Below, in pieces: positions 25,181 through 37,021 of a stretch of 64,000 bases of DNA. Below the pieces are notes generated by a model. The model saw only the letters and a list, made by a program, of their open reading frames with translations, was not told the DNA's origin and did not search any database. The position numbers were made by a program, and so were the translations under genes. The DNA lies in NCBI GenBank assembly GCA_023374025.1, contig SIJG01000018.1, positions 837,947-901,946 on the forward strand, read 5' to 3'. The stretch comes from Heterodera schachtii. Taxonomy: Eukaryota > Nematoda > Chromadorea > Rhabditida > Heteroderidae. Positions within the stretch are counted from its first letter, which is position 1. Each line of letters begins with the position of its first letter.

Positions 25181-26012
25181 ATGGTGTGTTTGTTTATTCT
25201 TTTATTTTGGGTGGCCTTTTCTTTAATTTGCTTCCAAATTGGGATTTAAAATTTAAAAACAAAAATGAGAAATGCAATTGGACTGTCCCTTTTAGCCTGT
25301 ATTTGCGCTTCAAATGCGTGCCAATTTGGTCGGTGTCACTGACCTTCGTCCGTCGGATTACGACGACCATCGGTGGTACCTTAAGGTGTTGTCCACTCTT
25401 TTTTGGATTTATTGACTTCCCCCAAAGCTCAAATGTTCCGCGTGTGGCGAGTCGTATCCCTCCGAGCAATACGCCACCACTCGGGTGGGAAATCGGCACT
25501 TTTGCGATGCCGTGGCCCATTTCGGCCATTATTTACTCGGTTTTGTAGGAAACGCACACTTTGACCAAAGGGAAAGGCATTTGTCACATTTCCGCCAAAT
25601 GTTCCTTTTGCGGCAGAATCAATTCACTCGGTGGGCGGGAGACCATAAAATGTGAATGCTTTTTCAGAGATTCTCATTGATTCCTATGCGAGTTATTCTG
25701 CTGATAAAAATCGGCTTTTCCAAACATTAGTAAAATTCGAATGCCGCGGAATTGAGCCGACTTCGTTCGACCCCCGGGTAAAAATGCGCATTTCCCTGGT
25801 AAATGAGTGCCCTTTCGCATTTTTAAGATTGGTTGGATTTGCGTTGGCACAGAATCGGGCTCAATTTTCGATGAAATTGACCTCAACGAATTGGTAAGTT
25901 TTTAGCGCATTTTCTATGCCCTTTTTTTGATTAGGAATGGGCCGATTACGATGAGAAGAACTCTTCCGCCGTTGAGATTAATGACATTTCATTTCGATTT
26001 GTTAGAGTTTAA
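25181..26012 (+). CDS. CZIB: CXXC-motif zinc-binding protein (CZIB / DUF866)
   Basis: This is a small conserved eukaryotic zinc protein of unclear biochemical role (human C1orf123). The proposed first exon is just the ATG at 25181, followed by a GT donor. After the CCTTTTAG acceptor it reads PVFALQMRANLVGVTDLRPSDYDDHRWYLKV. The zinc-binding pairs are KCSACGE and AKCSFCGR. FQTLVKFECRGIEPTSFDPR is the most diagnostic block. The end is EWADYDEKNSSAVEINDISFRFVRV with the stop at 26010-26012. The order and CXXC spacing match the family. The single-codon first exon is inferred and should be treated with caution. Confidence 0.85.
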
Positions 26013-26291
26013 TTTTAAAATGTGAAAAACAATCATTAACCGAATTTGAATATTTATTGACCAAAGATACAGTATGCATAAGCACTTTTGCATATGAAAA
26101 GGGACGGTATTCGACAGAGAGAACAAATAAATGGGCGAATTGCAAGAGATTCCTTTGCATCGAACACAAAAACGGAGACTCAATTGCCGACCGACTAGAA
26201 AAGACTCAGCGATTATTATGGAAAACAAAAAATAATAAAATAAATTAAAAAAGTGGCACGAAATGACGAGCAAAGGCTTAAGGCTTAGAGA

Positions 26292-28021
26292 TTAATTAAT
26301 CAGAATTTGCAACTTCTGCGCCAACAATTGCTTTTCCATTGCTTTTTCTCTCTGTTCCTCCCAATGTCTTTGTCTCTTTCTCTCTGTTCCTCTGTTGTCT
26401 CTCCCATTTTTGGCCTTTGTCTTGGCCCTTTTGGGGCGGTTAAATTCGTCGAACAATTCGCTGTTTGTGTTTTCGGTGTTTGGGCGATGCCATCGGCGGT
26501 GGGACGCGAGATTTGCGGGACAGCCGAAGACCTAAAGGCGGGGGGGAGCAAATGACAGATATCTGTTCATTTCGGCACATTTATGGCAAAAGCGCATTTG
26601 GCTTTGGCACCAATCCCTTCACTTTCCCTCCCTTTCCCGACCATTGGGCGATGATTGCCCTTCACTTCTCTCCCTCTTGACACCCAGCTGGAAGGCAACC
26701 GATGAAAGATGCCGCCAGCAAAGGGAGGGGGGAGCAAAGAAAATGAGTGAATCATGCTGAGAAATCGGAGGGGGAGCGGGAAGAAGAGGGGAAGGGGAGG
26801 GAAGGCATTGTTTGTGCAGGGGAAGAGGGATTAACAACGAAAGAGGCGGAGGGAGAGAGGAGAAGAGAAGTGCCGAAAGAAGAAAGCATCCTTTTAATTG
26901 GATTGGAGCAAAAGGTCACTCGCGGGGGAGGGAAGGCACCGTCTGGCATTCCTTGTACTGTCTGTCATACTATATCCCCTGGCTTGTATTCCCCCATTGC
27001 CATTCATACGGTATTTCCATTTGGCATTCGTTTCGCCTTCTTTTGTTCTTTTCAGTTCATGCGCCCTTTTCCCTTTTGATCACCTTCTCGCACTCGTCGC
27101 ATCGGTACTCCTCGTGCCGAATACGTGGGCATTTGTGCATCGCCAATCGAAACACATCGCCAAAACGAATCTGTAACCAATGCCTTTGCCTTTGCCCTGT
27201 CACTGTCGTCATCCCTTTGTCTTTCTTTGCCTTTACCTTGCAAAGTGCGCAAATGCTTTCCCCGATCACATTTGGAATTGCACTGATCGCTTCCCGCGTT
27301 TCCTCCGTTACGTTGACAAATGGCGCTGATTCGTCCAATTCAGCCGTCGCTTGGCGCAGTTCCTCCTCATCACAGGACTCCTTTTGGCATTTGTTAAGTG
27401 CCATGCCGAGGGTTGGCTTTACCTTTATGAACATTCCGCTGACCGGTGAGTCCGTCTCCGTTTCGCCCTTCTGCAGTCGGAAAACCCTCCGCTTCGTCTG
27501 ATCGGTGCGCTTCCGCTTCGCTTCGTCCGCTTTCTTCCGTTCCTCTTCCGTCTCCGCTCTCTCTTTCCGCGTCCTCTTTTTCCCTCTTCGTCTCTCCGTT
27601 TCCGTTTTCTTTTCCTCCAATTCTCTCCACTAAATCGAATTAACGCTGCTTGGATCGTTTGACCTTTCACCGTAACCTCTTCTCCACCTGCTGCTGCTTC
27701 TGCTGCCCCTTTCTTATTTTCTTCTTCCTCTTTCACAAGGGACTCAATTTTAAGGGCGAAATCCAATGGGTTACTGTAGCTGGTGTCAGAGAAGGGTACG
27801 GTGGAAGTGAGTGAGAGAATTGAGCGAAGCAGCGAATCGCGATGTTGATCGAGGAGAAGTTGAAGCGAGAGGGCGTGAAACGCATCGGAGAAGGCGGAAG
27901 AGGAGACGGAGGAAGGAACGACGAAAGCGGAAGAATTTGAAGGGAAATGGGAGACAGAGGGAAAAATGGGGGACGAAGAGAAAAGGGAGGAGAGAAGGGA
28001 GGAGGAGGAGTGGGAGAACAT
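26292..28021 (-). CDS. INSM: INSM/EGL-46-type C2H2 zinc-finger transcription factor
   Basis: INSM proteins (EGL-46 in C. elegans) control neuroendocrine and neuronal differentiation. The zinc-finger block assembles as CALCKIRFGDVFRLAMHKC, a finger with a His-X-Cys ending, then [29 protein letters not shown]. The second is very close to INSM1's [12 protein letters not shown] finger and is split by a ~570-bp intron (about 26541-27108). Upstream lies a basic/acidic region (WRELEEKKTETERRR...TKRRVFRLQKGETETDSPVSGMFIK). An N-terminal Ser-rich part starts at 28021 directly after a CCCCTTCAG acceptor, so a further 5' exon, possibly carrying a SNAG motif, is likely. After the fingers the end is KRQRHWEEQREKAMEKQLLAQKLQILIN. 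Only two fingers were found. Confidence 0.88.
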
Positions 28022-28582
28022 CTGAAGGGGAAGAAGAGGAGAACACAAAGAATGGAGGATGGGACGGAAATGGAAGGGAAGTGACGAAATAGATTGGATG
28101 GAAGAAATGGAAGGATGGGACTGATGGAACGAAACGGATGGGATGGGACGGGACCTGAGAAGTTTCGACAATCACCCTTTAATCTCGAATATTTGGTCAA
28201 ATCCAAGTCGAACGAGTGGACTTTGGCTCAAAACCAATGAATCGCAAAATTTGAGAATTGTTTCCCTAAAAACTGCTGAATTGTCGGGAACGGCCCTTCT
28301 CAGTTCGCTGCTGATTAATGGGGCCAATTAGTTTTATAAGAAAGAAGAAAATAATTAGGGTCACCAAATTGTGGGAAAGGCAAAGCGAGTGACCGAAAGA
28401 GTGATGAGATTTTGGGAATTTGCTCTCGACAGTTCCCGGCGATACGATGCGCGATGAATGAGCGACAGGGTAAATGAATGCCCCTTTTGGGAGGGTGGGC
28501 AAGCAAAGGAACGGGACGGAATGGCCATCTGCTGCTGTCCTCCCCGCCCCCACCCCCCCCCCCCCCTTCACTATTTTCACTC

Positions 28583-28646
28583 ATTCTCTCTCTCTCTCTC
28601 TTTCTCCTCTATCTCCCCCCCCCCCTCTCTGTCTCTCTCTGTCTCT

Positions 28647-28678
<32 letters not shown>

Positions 28679-28720
28679 TTCTCCTCTCTCTCTCCCCCTC
28701 CCTCTCTCTTCTCCCTTCCT
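28583..28720. repeat. (CT)n microsatellite
   Basis: Interrupted TCTCTCTC tracts with C-rich interruptions run on the plus strand. It lies about 280 bp from the (GA)n tract at 28995-29175, which is its complement, so the two can pair as an imperfect inverted repeat. Confidence 0.9.
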
Positions 28721-28994
28721 CTACAGTCAGAAGAATGATCAATCAAATTTCAAATTTTCATTTTTCCTTATTATTCGTTGCTGCGGCACTACGCTCAAAG
28801 CAATCTGCCAGGGTGCCACACTAATTAATTAATTAATTGGTCGGCAACGCTCGTCACAAATATGCCAAAAATGTAAATTTGCAAAGAAAGAAGAAAGCGG
28901 AGACAAGCAAGCATAAGGATATGTAAAATAAAAGAGAATGGATGGACAATCAAAATTTATGGAAATTCTTTTGGTGGCGGGAGAAGGGAGGGAC

Positions 28995-29175
28995 AAAGAC
29001 AAGGGAGAGAGTAAGAGAGAGAGAGAGAGCAGAGAGAGATAGAGAGAGACAGACAGAGAGAGAGAGAGAGAGAGATAGAGAGAGAGAGATAGGGAGAGAG
29101 ACGGGAGGAGAGAGAGGGAAAGAGAGACAGAGAGAAATGGAGAGATAGAGGGAGAGAGAGAGAGAGAGAGTGGCA
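28995..29175. repeat. (GA)n microsatellite
   Basis: GAGAGAGA tracts broken by GATA and GACA variants. It is complementary to the CT tract at 28583-28720. Confidence 0.9.
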
Positions 29176-31313
29176 GGAAGAAGCATTACAATCTGACAGA
29201 ATAAAGACAATATAAAATTAACAAGCCTAAATTCCATGGCATTAGCTGACAGGGGAAGGAGGAGATGAGATACTGTAGGAAGTTAACCAAATCACCGCTG
29301 CTGGGCATTGCCCCCCCCCCCCCCTCCCCCCTCCTTTCCCTCATCCCTCTCCTCTCATCCTCTCCCTTTTCCCACTCTAATTTTCCATCCTTTCGTCGTC
29401 TTCCCCTCTCCCCTTTCTTCCCATCTTTCCCCTTCCCTTTCCTTTTTCTTCCCCCGCCCTCTGCTTTTCGATCACTAACTTTTCTCCGTCTCTTCTCAAA
29501 AATTCAAATGTTCTTCTGCAGCAGAAGTTTACCCATCATTTTCCTCTTAAAAATTTCATTTCTCTGTCCAAATTCCAATTGTTTATTTGCGCAGAAAATT
29601 CCCTCCCCCAATTCCTTCCGGGGGAGGGGAGGGGCGAGGGGAGGGGCAGATGTTCTGTGTTCATTGGGGGGGGGGGCAGGTGAGAGGGATTTGGTGGGAT
29701 TGGCCGGACAGACGCGGCCATTCCCGGGTCATCGTCGTCGAGAGAAGGGAGGGAATGGCATTTTTGGCGCCATCAAAAAATTTGAGTAGTTGATGGTAAG
29801 GGGGGCAATAGTTTAAAGAAACAATGGAAGGATGAAAGAATTAAGAGGAAAAGGAAGAGAAAGCGAAAAGGAAAATGGAGAGGAAAAGGAAGAGGAAAAG
29901 GAAGAGGAAAGGGAGAGAAGGAGAGAAGGAGGAAAAAAGATAAAAGAGGAGGTGATAAAGAAGCAGAAGATGCGGAGGAGGAGGAGGAAGAAGCGAACGA
30001 GCGCCATTATAATTTTGATAATTTGTAATTTAATTGTTATCTATCCAAAAAAATAAACTAAATGTATGTCTATGCGAGTTTTCCTAGCAATTAAGAACCT
30101 CCCTCCCCGAGCAGTCTTTCGCCCTTCTCCCCAATTTTACTTTTTTTTTCTCTGCCTGTTTTTGAGTGTTTGTGCCAACCAGCAGCTGCTGTACTGGTCA
30201 TGCTTATTTGTTGACCTGCACCAGAAATTGTCAAAAGTGATGGACGGCGGAAAGTAAACGAAACGAAAGAAACGATGGGGTGGCGCGAGGGGGGGGGGGG
30301 GGGCAATGAACGGACGGAAGGGCGACGAACGCATCTGTCCCTTCCCTTCCCCCTGTCACTTCTCCCTCTCCTCCCCTTCTCCTCCCCATTCTCTTCATTC
30401 CACCCTCTCTCTCCTCCTCTCGTCCCCCTCTCCCCCTCTCTCTCTTCCTTCCTTTGCTTTTCCTTTCCCCGTGCCGTTCTCTTCGCTTTTTGTGTCCATT
30501 TTCCATTACTTTCGGTCACTTGTTGAAATGGGCAGATGCATGAAGGGAAAAGAAGGGAAGGGAATGGCATGCAAAGATGGAATGACCGGCACGGAGTCGC
30601 GCGGAGCAAACGGAGGGAGGGGAAGCTAATTGGCAGGGGAAGAATAAATGGGAGGAGGGGGAAAAGCATGGAGCAAAACAACAACACAACAAAAGAGGGG
30701 ACGCAAAGTGAGGACAATCGGAGGGACAAGCATAAATCACAAATCAGATCAAATTCAAACTTACTCAATCACCCCCCAGCAAAAGGGTCCAAAAATTGCT
30801 ATAATTTTGCAAATTTCGATTATCGAACCCACTAAAATTGTCTCCCCCCCCCCTCCCCAATTCCCGTGCCATTCTCTCCTTTGCTGTGCCATTCTTTCCC
30901 CCCCCCCCCCCCAAATTCCTTCTGACACTTTCCAATGCCTCTTAATTAGTGCAATTTCCAATAATTTCTCCGCTTTTCCTTCTGCCATCTTTTTCTTTTT
31001 CTGTTACTTTTTACATTTTAACTTTCCTTTTCCTCTCTAAAATAATAAAGTTTGTTTTTCTTTGTCAAAGTGATGGATCGCCCGCCGCCCATTGGCACAA
31101 AACGGCCCCAAGGGAATGAGCGGCGGGAAAAGCCAAAAAAGTGGGAGAGGGAGGGGAGGGGAGGGGAAGCGGGGGATGGCACCCGACTTGGCTTTGCTTT
31201 GCTTGGCTTTCACTCCCTCCGTCCCCTCACTTTCGATCGGTCCTCTTCCATTCTCAGTATTCTCTTTCATTCTGATCACTTCTCCCTCCCTCCCCCTTTT
31301 TCTTCGGTAGTTA

Positions 31314-33108
31314 ATGATCGAAGCAGCGGCTCAAAGTTTTTTGGCAGCGAGACAACGCTATCGCGAGAAGTGAGCGACGTTTTCTTCGGTCACACGCAAT
31401 GATTGCGAACGTTCAGAAAGAAATTTGGCCAGAGAGTGTCGCGCAGTTCTTCCGGAAAGAGTTTGGACAGGAACAGTTTGGCCGGCACTGAGGGGGAGAC
31501 GAAGCGGAGAATCATTTCGAGACAGTCGGGGCGAGAGTTGCAACTGGACGACGCGGACTGCGAGCAGCTCAGCACGGCATTCGCCGCACTGCCGGACAAA
31601 TACCATTTGTTTGAGGCATGTGCCCTTACAAATGCCAATTTCTGTCCCCCTTTGGGTCTCTTACAAATGCCAATTGCCCTTTTTTGCACCTTTTTGGGCC
31701 AATAAAGTCAAATCTTTCCAATTTAGCGGATGTTTCTCCGTCTGTTTTTGGTCAGTTCGTTTTTCTCCCTTTTTTGTCAGTGATTTTTTTTCTTCTGATA
31801 GGAAATGGACCCTCAAATTGCCCTCACTTTTGGCATCGTTAATATCCCCGAGAATGAATTGAGAAGGAAAACGCCGTTTCGGTGGGTTTTTTATTGTCAA
31901 TCGTTTTGTCAAAGCGTTTTTCCATTTTCGAACGCATGTGTGCAAATTCCAACGGTTTATCACCACAGTGATGGACTTATTGCCGGTGGGGAAGAGAAAA
32001 AAGGGGAAGCAAATGATGGAAGAAGCATTTAGAAGCGGGGAAGAGAGGAGGAGTTGGTGCAAATCATCAGGTGAACGACGGAGGAAAGGAGGAGAAGAAG
32101 GGACCAAAGTGAAAGGAGGGGAAGGGGGAAGAGAGAGGGGAATTAAATGAAGCGGGAAGGGATCAAAGAGGGAAGTAGGGCGGGGGAGGGCAAACACTGA
32201 CTTCTCATTAGGCAATTACTGCTTCAATTTGACGCATGGAGTTGTCGCTGTACAAGAATAGGTTGAACAATGACAGACCAAAGCTCTGTCTTCTGATCTG
32301 AGATGTTTTTGACTAATTAGATTAAGCAAATCCCCCTAAGAATGGTCGGCCGTCAGCACTGTCAGGTCAAACAATTGTCTTTCACCGCCGCCCGTTGGCT
32401 CTCCTTCAAAGCCGCTTTATTGTGGACATTTTCGCGGGGAGTACAGCAGGTCCCTTTCCCTTCTTTTTCCTTTCCCTTTTAATTTTGTTCCATTTTTACC
32501 CTTTTAAATGAAAATTCTTTCAGAAAAACAAAAGCCATGGCCAATGGTCCGTTCTGATTTCCTTTTTGGTAGAATATTTCCATTCATTTCGTTGTCCATT
32601 TTCCAATTTGCGTTTGCCTCTGTTCAGATTTACGAAATCAAAGATGCTTATTTGGCACATGTAAGTGTCTTCGGGGTGGTTCGGGTTTGGTCGGTTCCCA
32701 GGATTTCAACCCGGCTCCGAGTCCGGGGGATTGCCGAGTCCAACCGGGCCTTAAAAAATGTTCTCATTTTGAATTCTGATTTGGGGTCTCTGGCGGTGCC
32801 CATAAGACTAAAAGGGGAATTTGATTTTAGACCAATTTGTTTGAACCAAAAAGGTCGAATTTTTGAGTTTTCTCCTTCTTCAGATTCGAACCCTTCGCTC
32901 GAATTCTCTTCCGCACATTGTCGAGACTTATCGCTTGGAATTCCATCGCCGTAAAAAATCCCAAGCCCAATTCGGTGCCCTTCCCGCGCTTCCTCCGCCC
33001 ACTCCTTCCCCGACAGAACGCCAAACGCGCGATTTTGAAGAAGAAAGAAATTGTCAATCAAATCGAGGGAAAATGACGGAGGAACGGTCAGCTCAGAATC
33101 AGAAGATG
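31314..33108 (+). CDS. Unrecognised multi-exon gene
   Basis: Not recognised. The most likely start (31314) follows a TTCTTCGGTAG acceptor and reads MIEAAAQSFLAARQRYREK, a helical segment. Splicing continues in phase to KKFGQRVSRSSSGKSLDRNSL and then RQSGRELQLDDADCEQLSTAFAALPDKYHLFE. The next exon, after a TGATAG acceptor, gives EMDPQIALTFGIVNIPENELRRKTPFR. Later exon-like blocks include KKGKQMMEEAFRSGEERR, IYEIKDAYLAH (donor GTAAGT at 32661) and IRTLRSNSLPHIVETYRLEFHRRKKSQAQFGALPALPPP, ending near 33108. The exons between 31960 and 32500 are uncertain. It is mostly charged and helical, with no signal peptide or obvious membrane segment. Confidence 0.5.
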
Positions 33109-33450
33109 TGATTCAATTGTCAAAAGTGCCTTTCTAATGATTCTGTTGAGTTGAGTTTCTTTTTGTTTGGCCATTTCGCTCGTTTTTACGATGATTTGAG
33201 GGGTTATCACTTATCAGTGAAAGATTGGAATATTTTTTGGTTATTTTTGTGGGGCGAAGACTAAAGGTAATCCTTTATTTATTTGGCACATCGATTTGCG
33301 AAATTGCAAAAGTCTTTCTCGCTTTCGTCCGCCGTTCTTTCCCTGCCGCTTCTTCGACTTGTTCTGCTTTTCCTTTCTCTCTCTCTCTCTCTTATCATTT
33401 TCGTCTTCCGCTTAACATTTGCCTCTGATCGGTCGCCTTTTCCGTTTAAC

Positions 33451-33800
33451 TCACAGTGATCGGATCAGTCCCCCCAATTGATTTGCGTCCCACCGAATGC
33501 CCTCTCCTCCGCCGCCCTCCGTCGTCCCTTGCGGCGATATTCCCGCGCCGTTCCCTCTCTCGCGTACTTCTCGAATTGTGTTCGTTATCATCCGAATAAA
33601 ATTTCCCGCTTGGCTGTTTTGCCATTGGCCCATCAGTGAGCCAAAAGGTGCGCCGTTGTTTTCTGCTGGTGGTGGTGGCGGAGGTTGCGGTTGGTTTGGG
33701 GAGGGAATCGAATTGGGAGAAGCGACGGACGGAGAGGGCACCAAAAGAGGGGCAAAAGTCGCCTCGGAGGGAATTGGCTGAACGGAAGCGCAAATTCATC
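33451..33800 (-). CDS. Proline/glycine-rich exon of an unrecognised gene
   Basis: A minus-strand open stretch reads PSEATFAPLLVPSPSVASPNSIPSPNQPQPPPPPP and continues as NNGAPFGSLMGQWQNSQAGNFIRMITNTIREVRERGNG. The tail is DANQLGGLIRSL with a stop at 33451. An acceptor-like CGTTCAG precedes it near 33800. A Pro-rich then Gly-rich low-complexity region around an amphipathic helix is visible, but no domain is. Overlapping open frames on both strands make the reading frame uncertain, and upstream exons up to about 34040 could not be fixed. Confidence 0.3.
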
Positions 33801-34067
33801 GGCAAACCGACCAAAACCCGCCTCTGCTGGCGCAGTGCTGAGACGCCGCCACGCATTCGGACAGCGAATCGAACAAATTGTCATTGGTCTGCGCCGTTCT
33901 GCACCCGGGAAACCAAAACTGACACGGGCAAAACCAAATGGATAAAAAGGCAATGGCATTGTGATTCATTCACCTGGTCGCAATTCCGAGTCTCACGATT
34001 AAACGCAAATTTTAGCGAAAACCCGCAAAAACGACTTAAACAAAATTAAATTGTTTAATTCCAATGC

Positions 34068-34817
34068 TTAAGCAATAAAAATATCTTCTGGTGGGTCCTG
34101 TTCACAGATGGCACCGATGGGAATTCGTCGTTCGTTGATGGAATTTGAAGCTTTGGGAGAAGCTGAAGAGAAGGGAGGGCAAAAATAAGAAAAAAGGGAA
34201 AGAAATAAAGACGGACTTGGCGAGGGTTGTGAAGAGGAAGGCAAAATGGGCATGACAGCATCAGGACGAAGTTGCGGGGGAGTGGGGGGAGGGGGCGATG
34301 GATTGGGCTGAGGGGGAGGGGCAGGGGGCGCAGTGGAAAGGCCGGGGGACTGAGGCGAAACTCCCCCATTGGCCGCGACGAGACACTTAAAACCGAATTC
34401 TGTGCTCCAGGGGAAATGAGTCGGACCTCTTCAGGAATTGCCCGGCATTGGTTGGCACTTTCGTCTTTATAAGAAGCGGCTGGCCGCATGCACAACTGAC
34501 GCGGGAAGTCGCAGGTCGACGGGGGACAGTCCCTTGTGGACACGGCCAGGAAAGAAGCATCCGCGAGAAAAGCTTCGCCTGGACAGTGATTAATGGCGGG
34601 AAATTGGGCAAAGGGAGCGATTAAATTCACATTCGACGGTTTCGAAAAGTCTTTCGAGGAAAGGGTCCAATTCGAGGGGAAGGTCAGCGATCACTGAGCA
34701 TTTGAGGAGGAGGAAGAGGAGAAAGTGGGAAATGAGCAGAAAAGGACGAACATTCACCGGGGAAACATTGCGCAAGGAAAAGCGGAGGACCAAAGGCATT
34801 CGCTGTCCCTTTGCCAT
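34068..34817 (-). CDS. Cysteine-rich secreted or membrane protein, unrecognised
   Basis: The frame from 34817 reads MAKGQRMPLVLRFSLRNVSP, then a hydrophobic stretch VRPFLLISHFLLFLLLKCSVIA that could be a signal peptide or anchor. DLPLELDPFLERLFETVEC follows. After a GTGAAT...CCAG intron the cysteine module is EAFLADASFLAVSTRDCPPSTCDFPRQLCMRPAASYKDESANQCRAIPEE. The C-terminal half is proline-rich and open in two frames. One ends GAICEQDPPEDIFIA at 34068 after a 57-nt intron; the other ends at 34055. The six-cysteine pattern DCPPSTCDFPRQLC looks like a real disulfide module, but I cannot name the family. Confidence 0.5.
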
Positions 34818-35285
34818 GTTTTTGTTGCTCCGAGTTTAAGCAGTGCATTCACAAAAAAAGGGATGGGACAACGGCGAAGGAACGAATTGGAGTAAGGCGG
34901 GGGGGGGGGGGAGAGATCGGATCGCTCTACAAAATCCAACAAATCCAATCGATCCCTGCCCCATCATTAGCAAGTTCTTCTTCGTCCTTCCACTCTCTGC
35001 TGCCCATTTGCGGATTGGAACTCCCCCATCCAGCAACAACAACAACATCAACCAGATTTACAAAAAGTGCGGGGGGGGGGGGGCGAAAGTCATCCAAAAA
35101 CATTCAAAATTATTAAAACAATTCGCCAATCGTTTTAAAAAATTGCAGTATTAAAGCCGTGCGCTAAGAAAGGGAAGGGGAGGCAAAGGAAAAGAGAATC
35201 CCTTCCATTTATCTTTTTACCAAATAATTTACAATTATATTAAAATATATTTAATCCTTCCAATTAAGCTTGTCATATAACTATT

Positions 35286-35903
<618 letters not shown>

Positions 35904-36095
35904 GAAAAAGGAGAAAATGAACAAAAAAAAGTCCACCGTTTTTTCACCTGTGAATTGTTTTCTTCACCTTTGATTTGTTATTGCACATAAACAATTCGCA
36001 ATTCCTTCCGATTTCTCTTTTTTCATTCGTTTTTCGCTGGTATTTCATTCCCTTTCCCCAATTTTCTTCCTCATTTTCCGTTTTTCGTATGCTCA

Positions 36096-36942
36096 ATGTT
36101 TGCTCCGCTTCTCCCGTCGTCTCTTAAGGCATTCGTTTGCGTTTCGGGAAAGAGAAAGTCCGGCAAAGGTCCGTCCCATTCGCCTTCCCCTTTATTCCGT
36201 TCACTTTAGACTTTTTGACCCTAAAATTGGCCTCAGCCCTGGCAAATCATTTCCCCGACTTCGATGTTTCCATTTGCTCTTTGAGTAACCCTCTGAAAGA
36301 CGAATTCGCGTGCCTTCGTGGCATCGACGCCGCGCGACTTAAGGGAGACGGGCCGGAAAAGGAAAGGGTGCGCAAGGAAATGATCGAATTTGGGGAGAAT
36401 TTGCGTGCCGAAGACAGTGCTTATTTCTGTAGGTAAGGGAAGGACACGACAGAAACGGCTCATTTATTGGCACTTTCCTTAATAGAAAGGCCTTTGCTCA
36501 GCGACTGACAATTCACAAATCGGCCGATGATTCCTCCAACGCCGAAATTGTCCTCGTCAGCGATTGTCGCCGTCCCTCGGACATCGCTTTTTTCCGCCGC
36601 CTTTTCCCCACGAGTGTCGTCCTTCACCTTCGTGTTTTGTGCTCGCTGCCAACGCGACAAAAGCGAGGATTTATTTTCAGAAGCGGCGTCGACGACGCGG
36701 AATCGGAATGCGCACTTGACGAAGCGGAATGGGACATTGTGGTGGAAAACGAAGAGGAGGAGGAGAAAAACGGCGGGAAGGAGTTGGAGCGACGCATTGG
36801 GGAAATAGTGACGGAATTAGGCACGAGGATGAGAAAAATGACACCAAGAAAAGCGAATAGAGAGGGAAATTGGCTGAATGAAACCAAACGGACAGAAAAC
36901 ACAAAGAACTGCCGACTCAAACTTCACTTTCCCTTCGTATGA
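36096..36942 (+). CDS. PMVK: Phosphomevalonate kinase (animal type)
   Basis: This enzyme phosphorylates mevalonate-5-phosphate to the diphosphate in the isoprenoid pathway. Exon 1 from 36096 ends in FVCVSGKRKSGK, the P-loop-like nucleotide motif SGKRKSGKD of the animal enzyme; the D comes from the next exon. The rest reads DFLTLKLASALANHFP, SICSLSNPLKDEFACLRGID, KERVRKEMIEFGENLRAEDSAYFCR, IVLVSDCRRPSDIAFFRRLFP and RGFIFRSGVDDAESECALD. EAEWDIVVEN follows. All the family blocks appear in order across three exons. The C-terminal tail after RKMTPRK (about 28 residues) is longer than in mammals. It converges on the GPCR gene with about 80 bp between stops. Confidence 0.95.
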
Positions 36943-37021
36943 AAGAAAAAGTGCAATATAACAACATAATATTTATTTACACCACTAAAAAATGCATTTA
37001 ATATTAAAAAATAATAAAGTT

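Larger units (their letters stand above)
28200..31040. other. Low-complexity intergenic region
   Basis: No credible gene. It contains a (CT)n microsatellite (about 28583-28720), a (GA)n/(AG)n microsatellite (about 28995-29175), C/G homopolymers of 8-15 bases (near 28553, 28616, 29311, 29666, 30290, 30845, 30898) and polypurine or polypyrimidine stretches. The long open frames here are Ser/Leu/Pro or Arg/Glu simple sequence. Confidence 0.6.

Noticed and set aside
25165..25548. Separate membrane protein starting MLCSLHGVF at 25165
   Set aside because: The frame crosses the intron and exons of the CZIB gene, whose family blocks explain this stretch better.
29813..30060. Arg/Lys/Glu-rich open frames on the plus strand
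   Set aside because: They come from an AG-rich stretch and have no domain or splice context.
32860..32960. tRNA-like B box (GGTTCGAATC on the minus strand near 32886)
   Set aside because: No matching A box, acceptor stem or anticodon arm. The stretch is part of a coding exon in the opposite direction.
33440..33860. Calpain-like glycine-rich N-terminus
   Set aside because: The Gly/Pro-rich stretch alone is not diagnostic, and no protease or penta-EF domain was found nearby.
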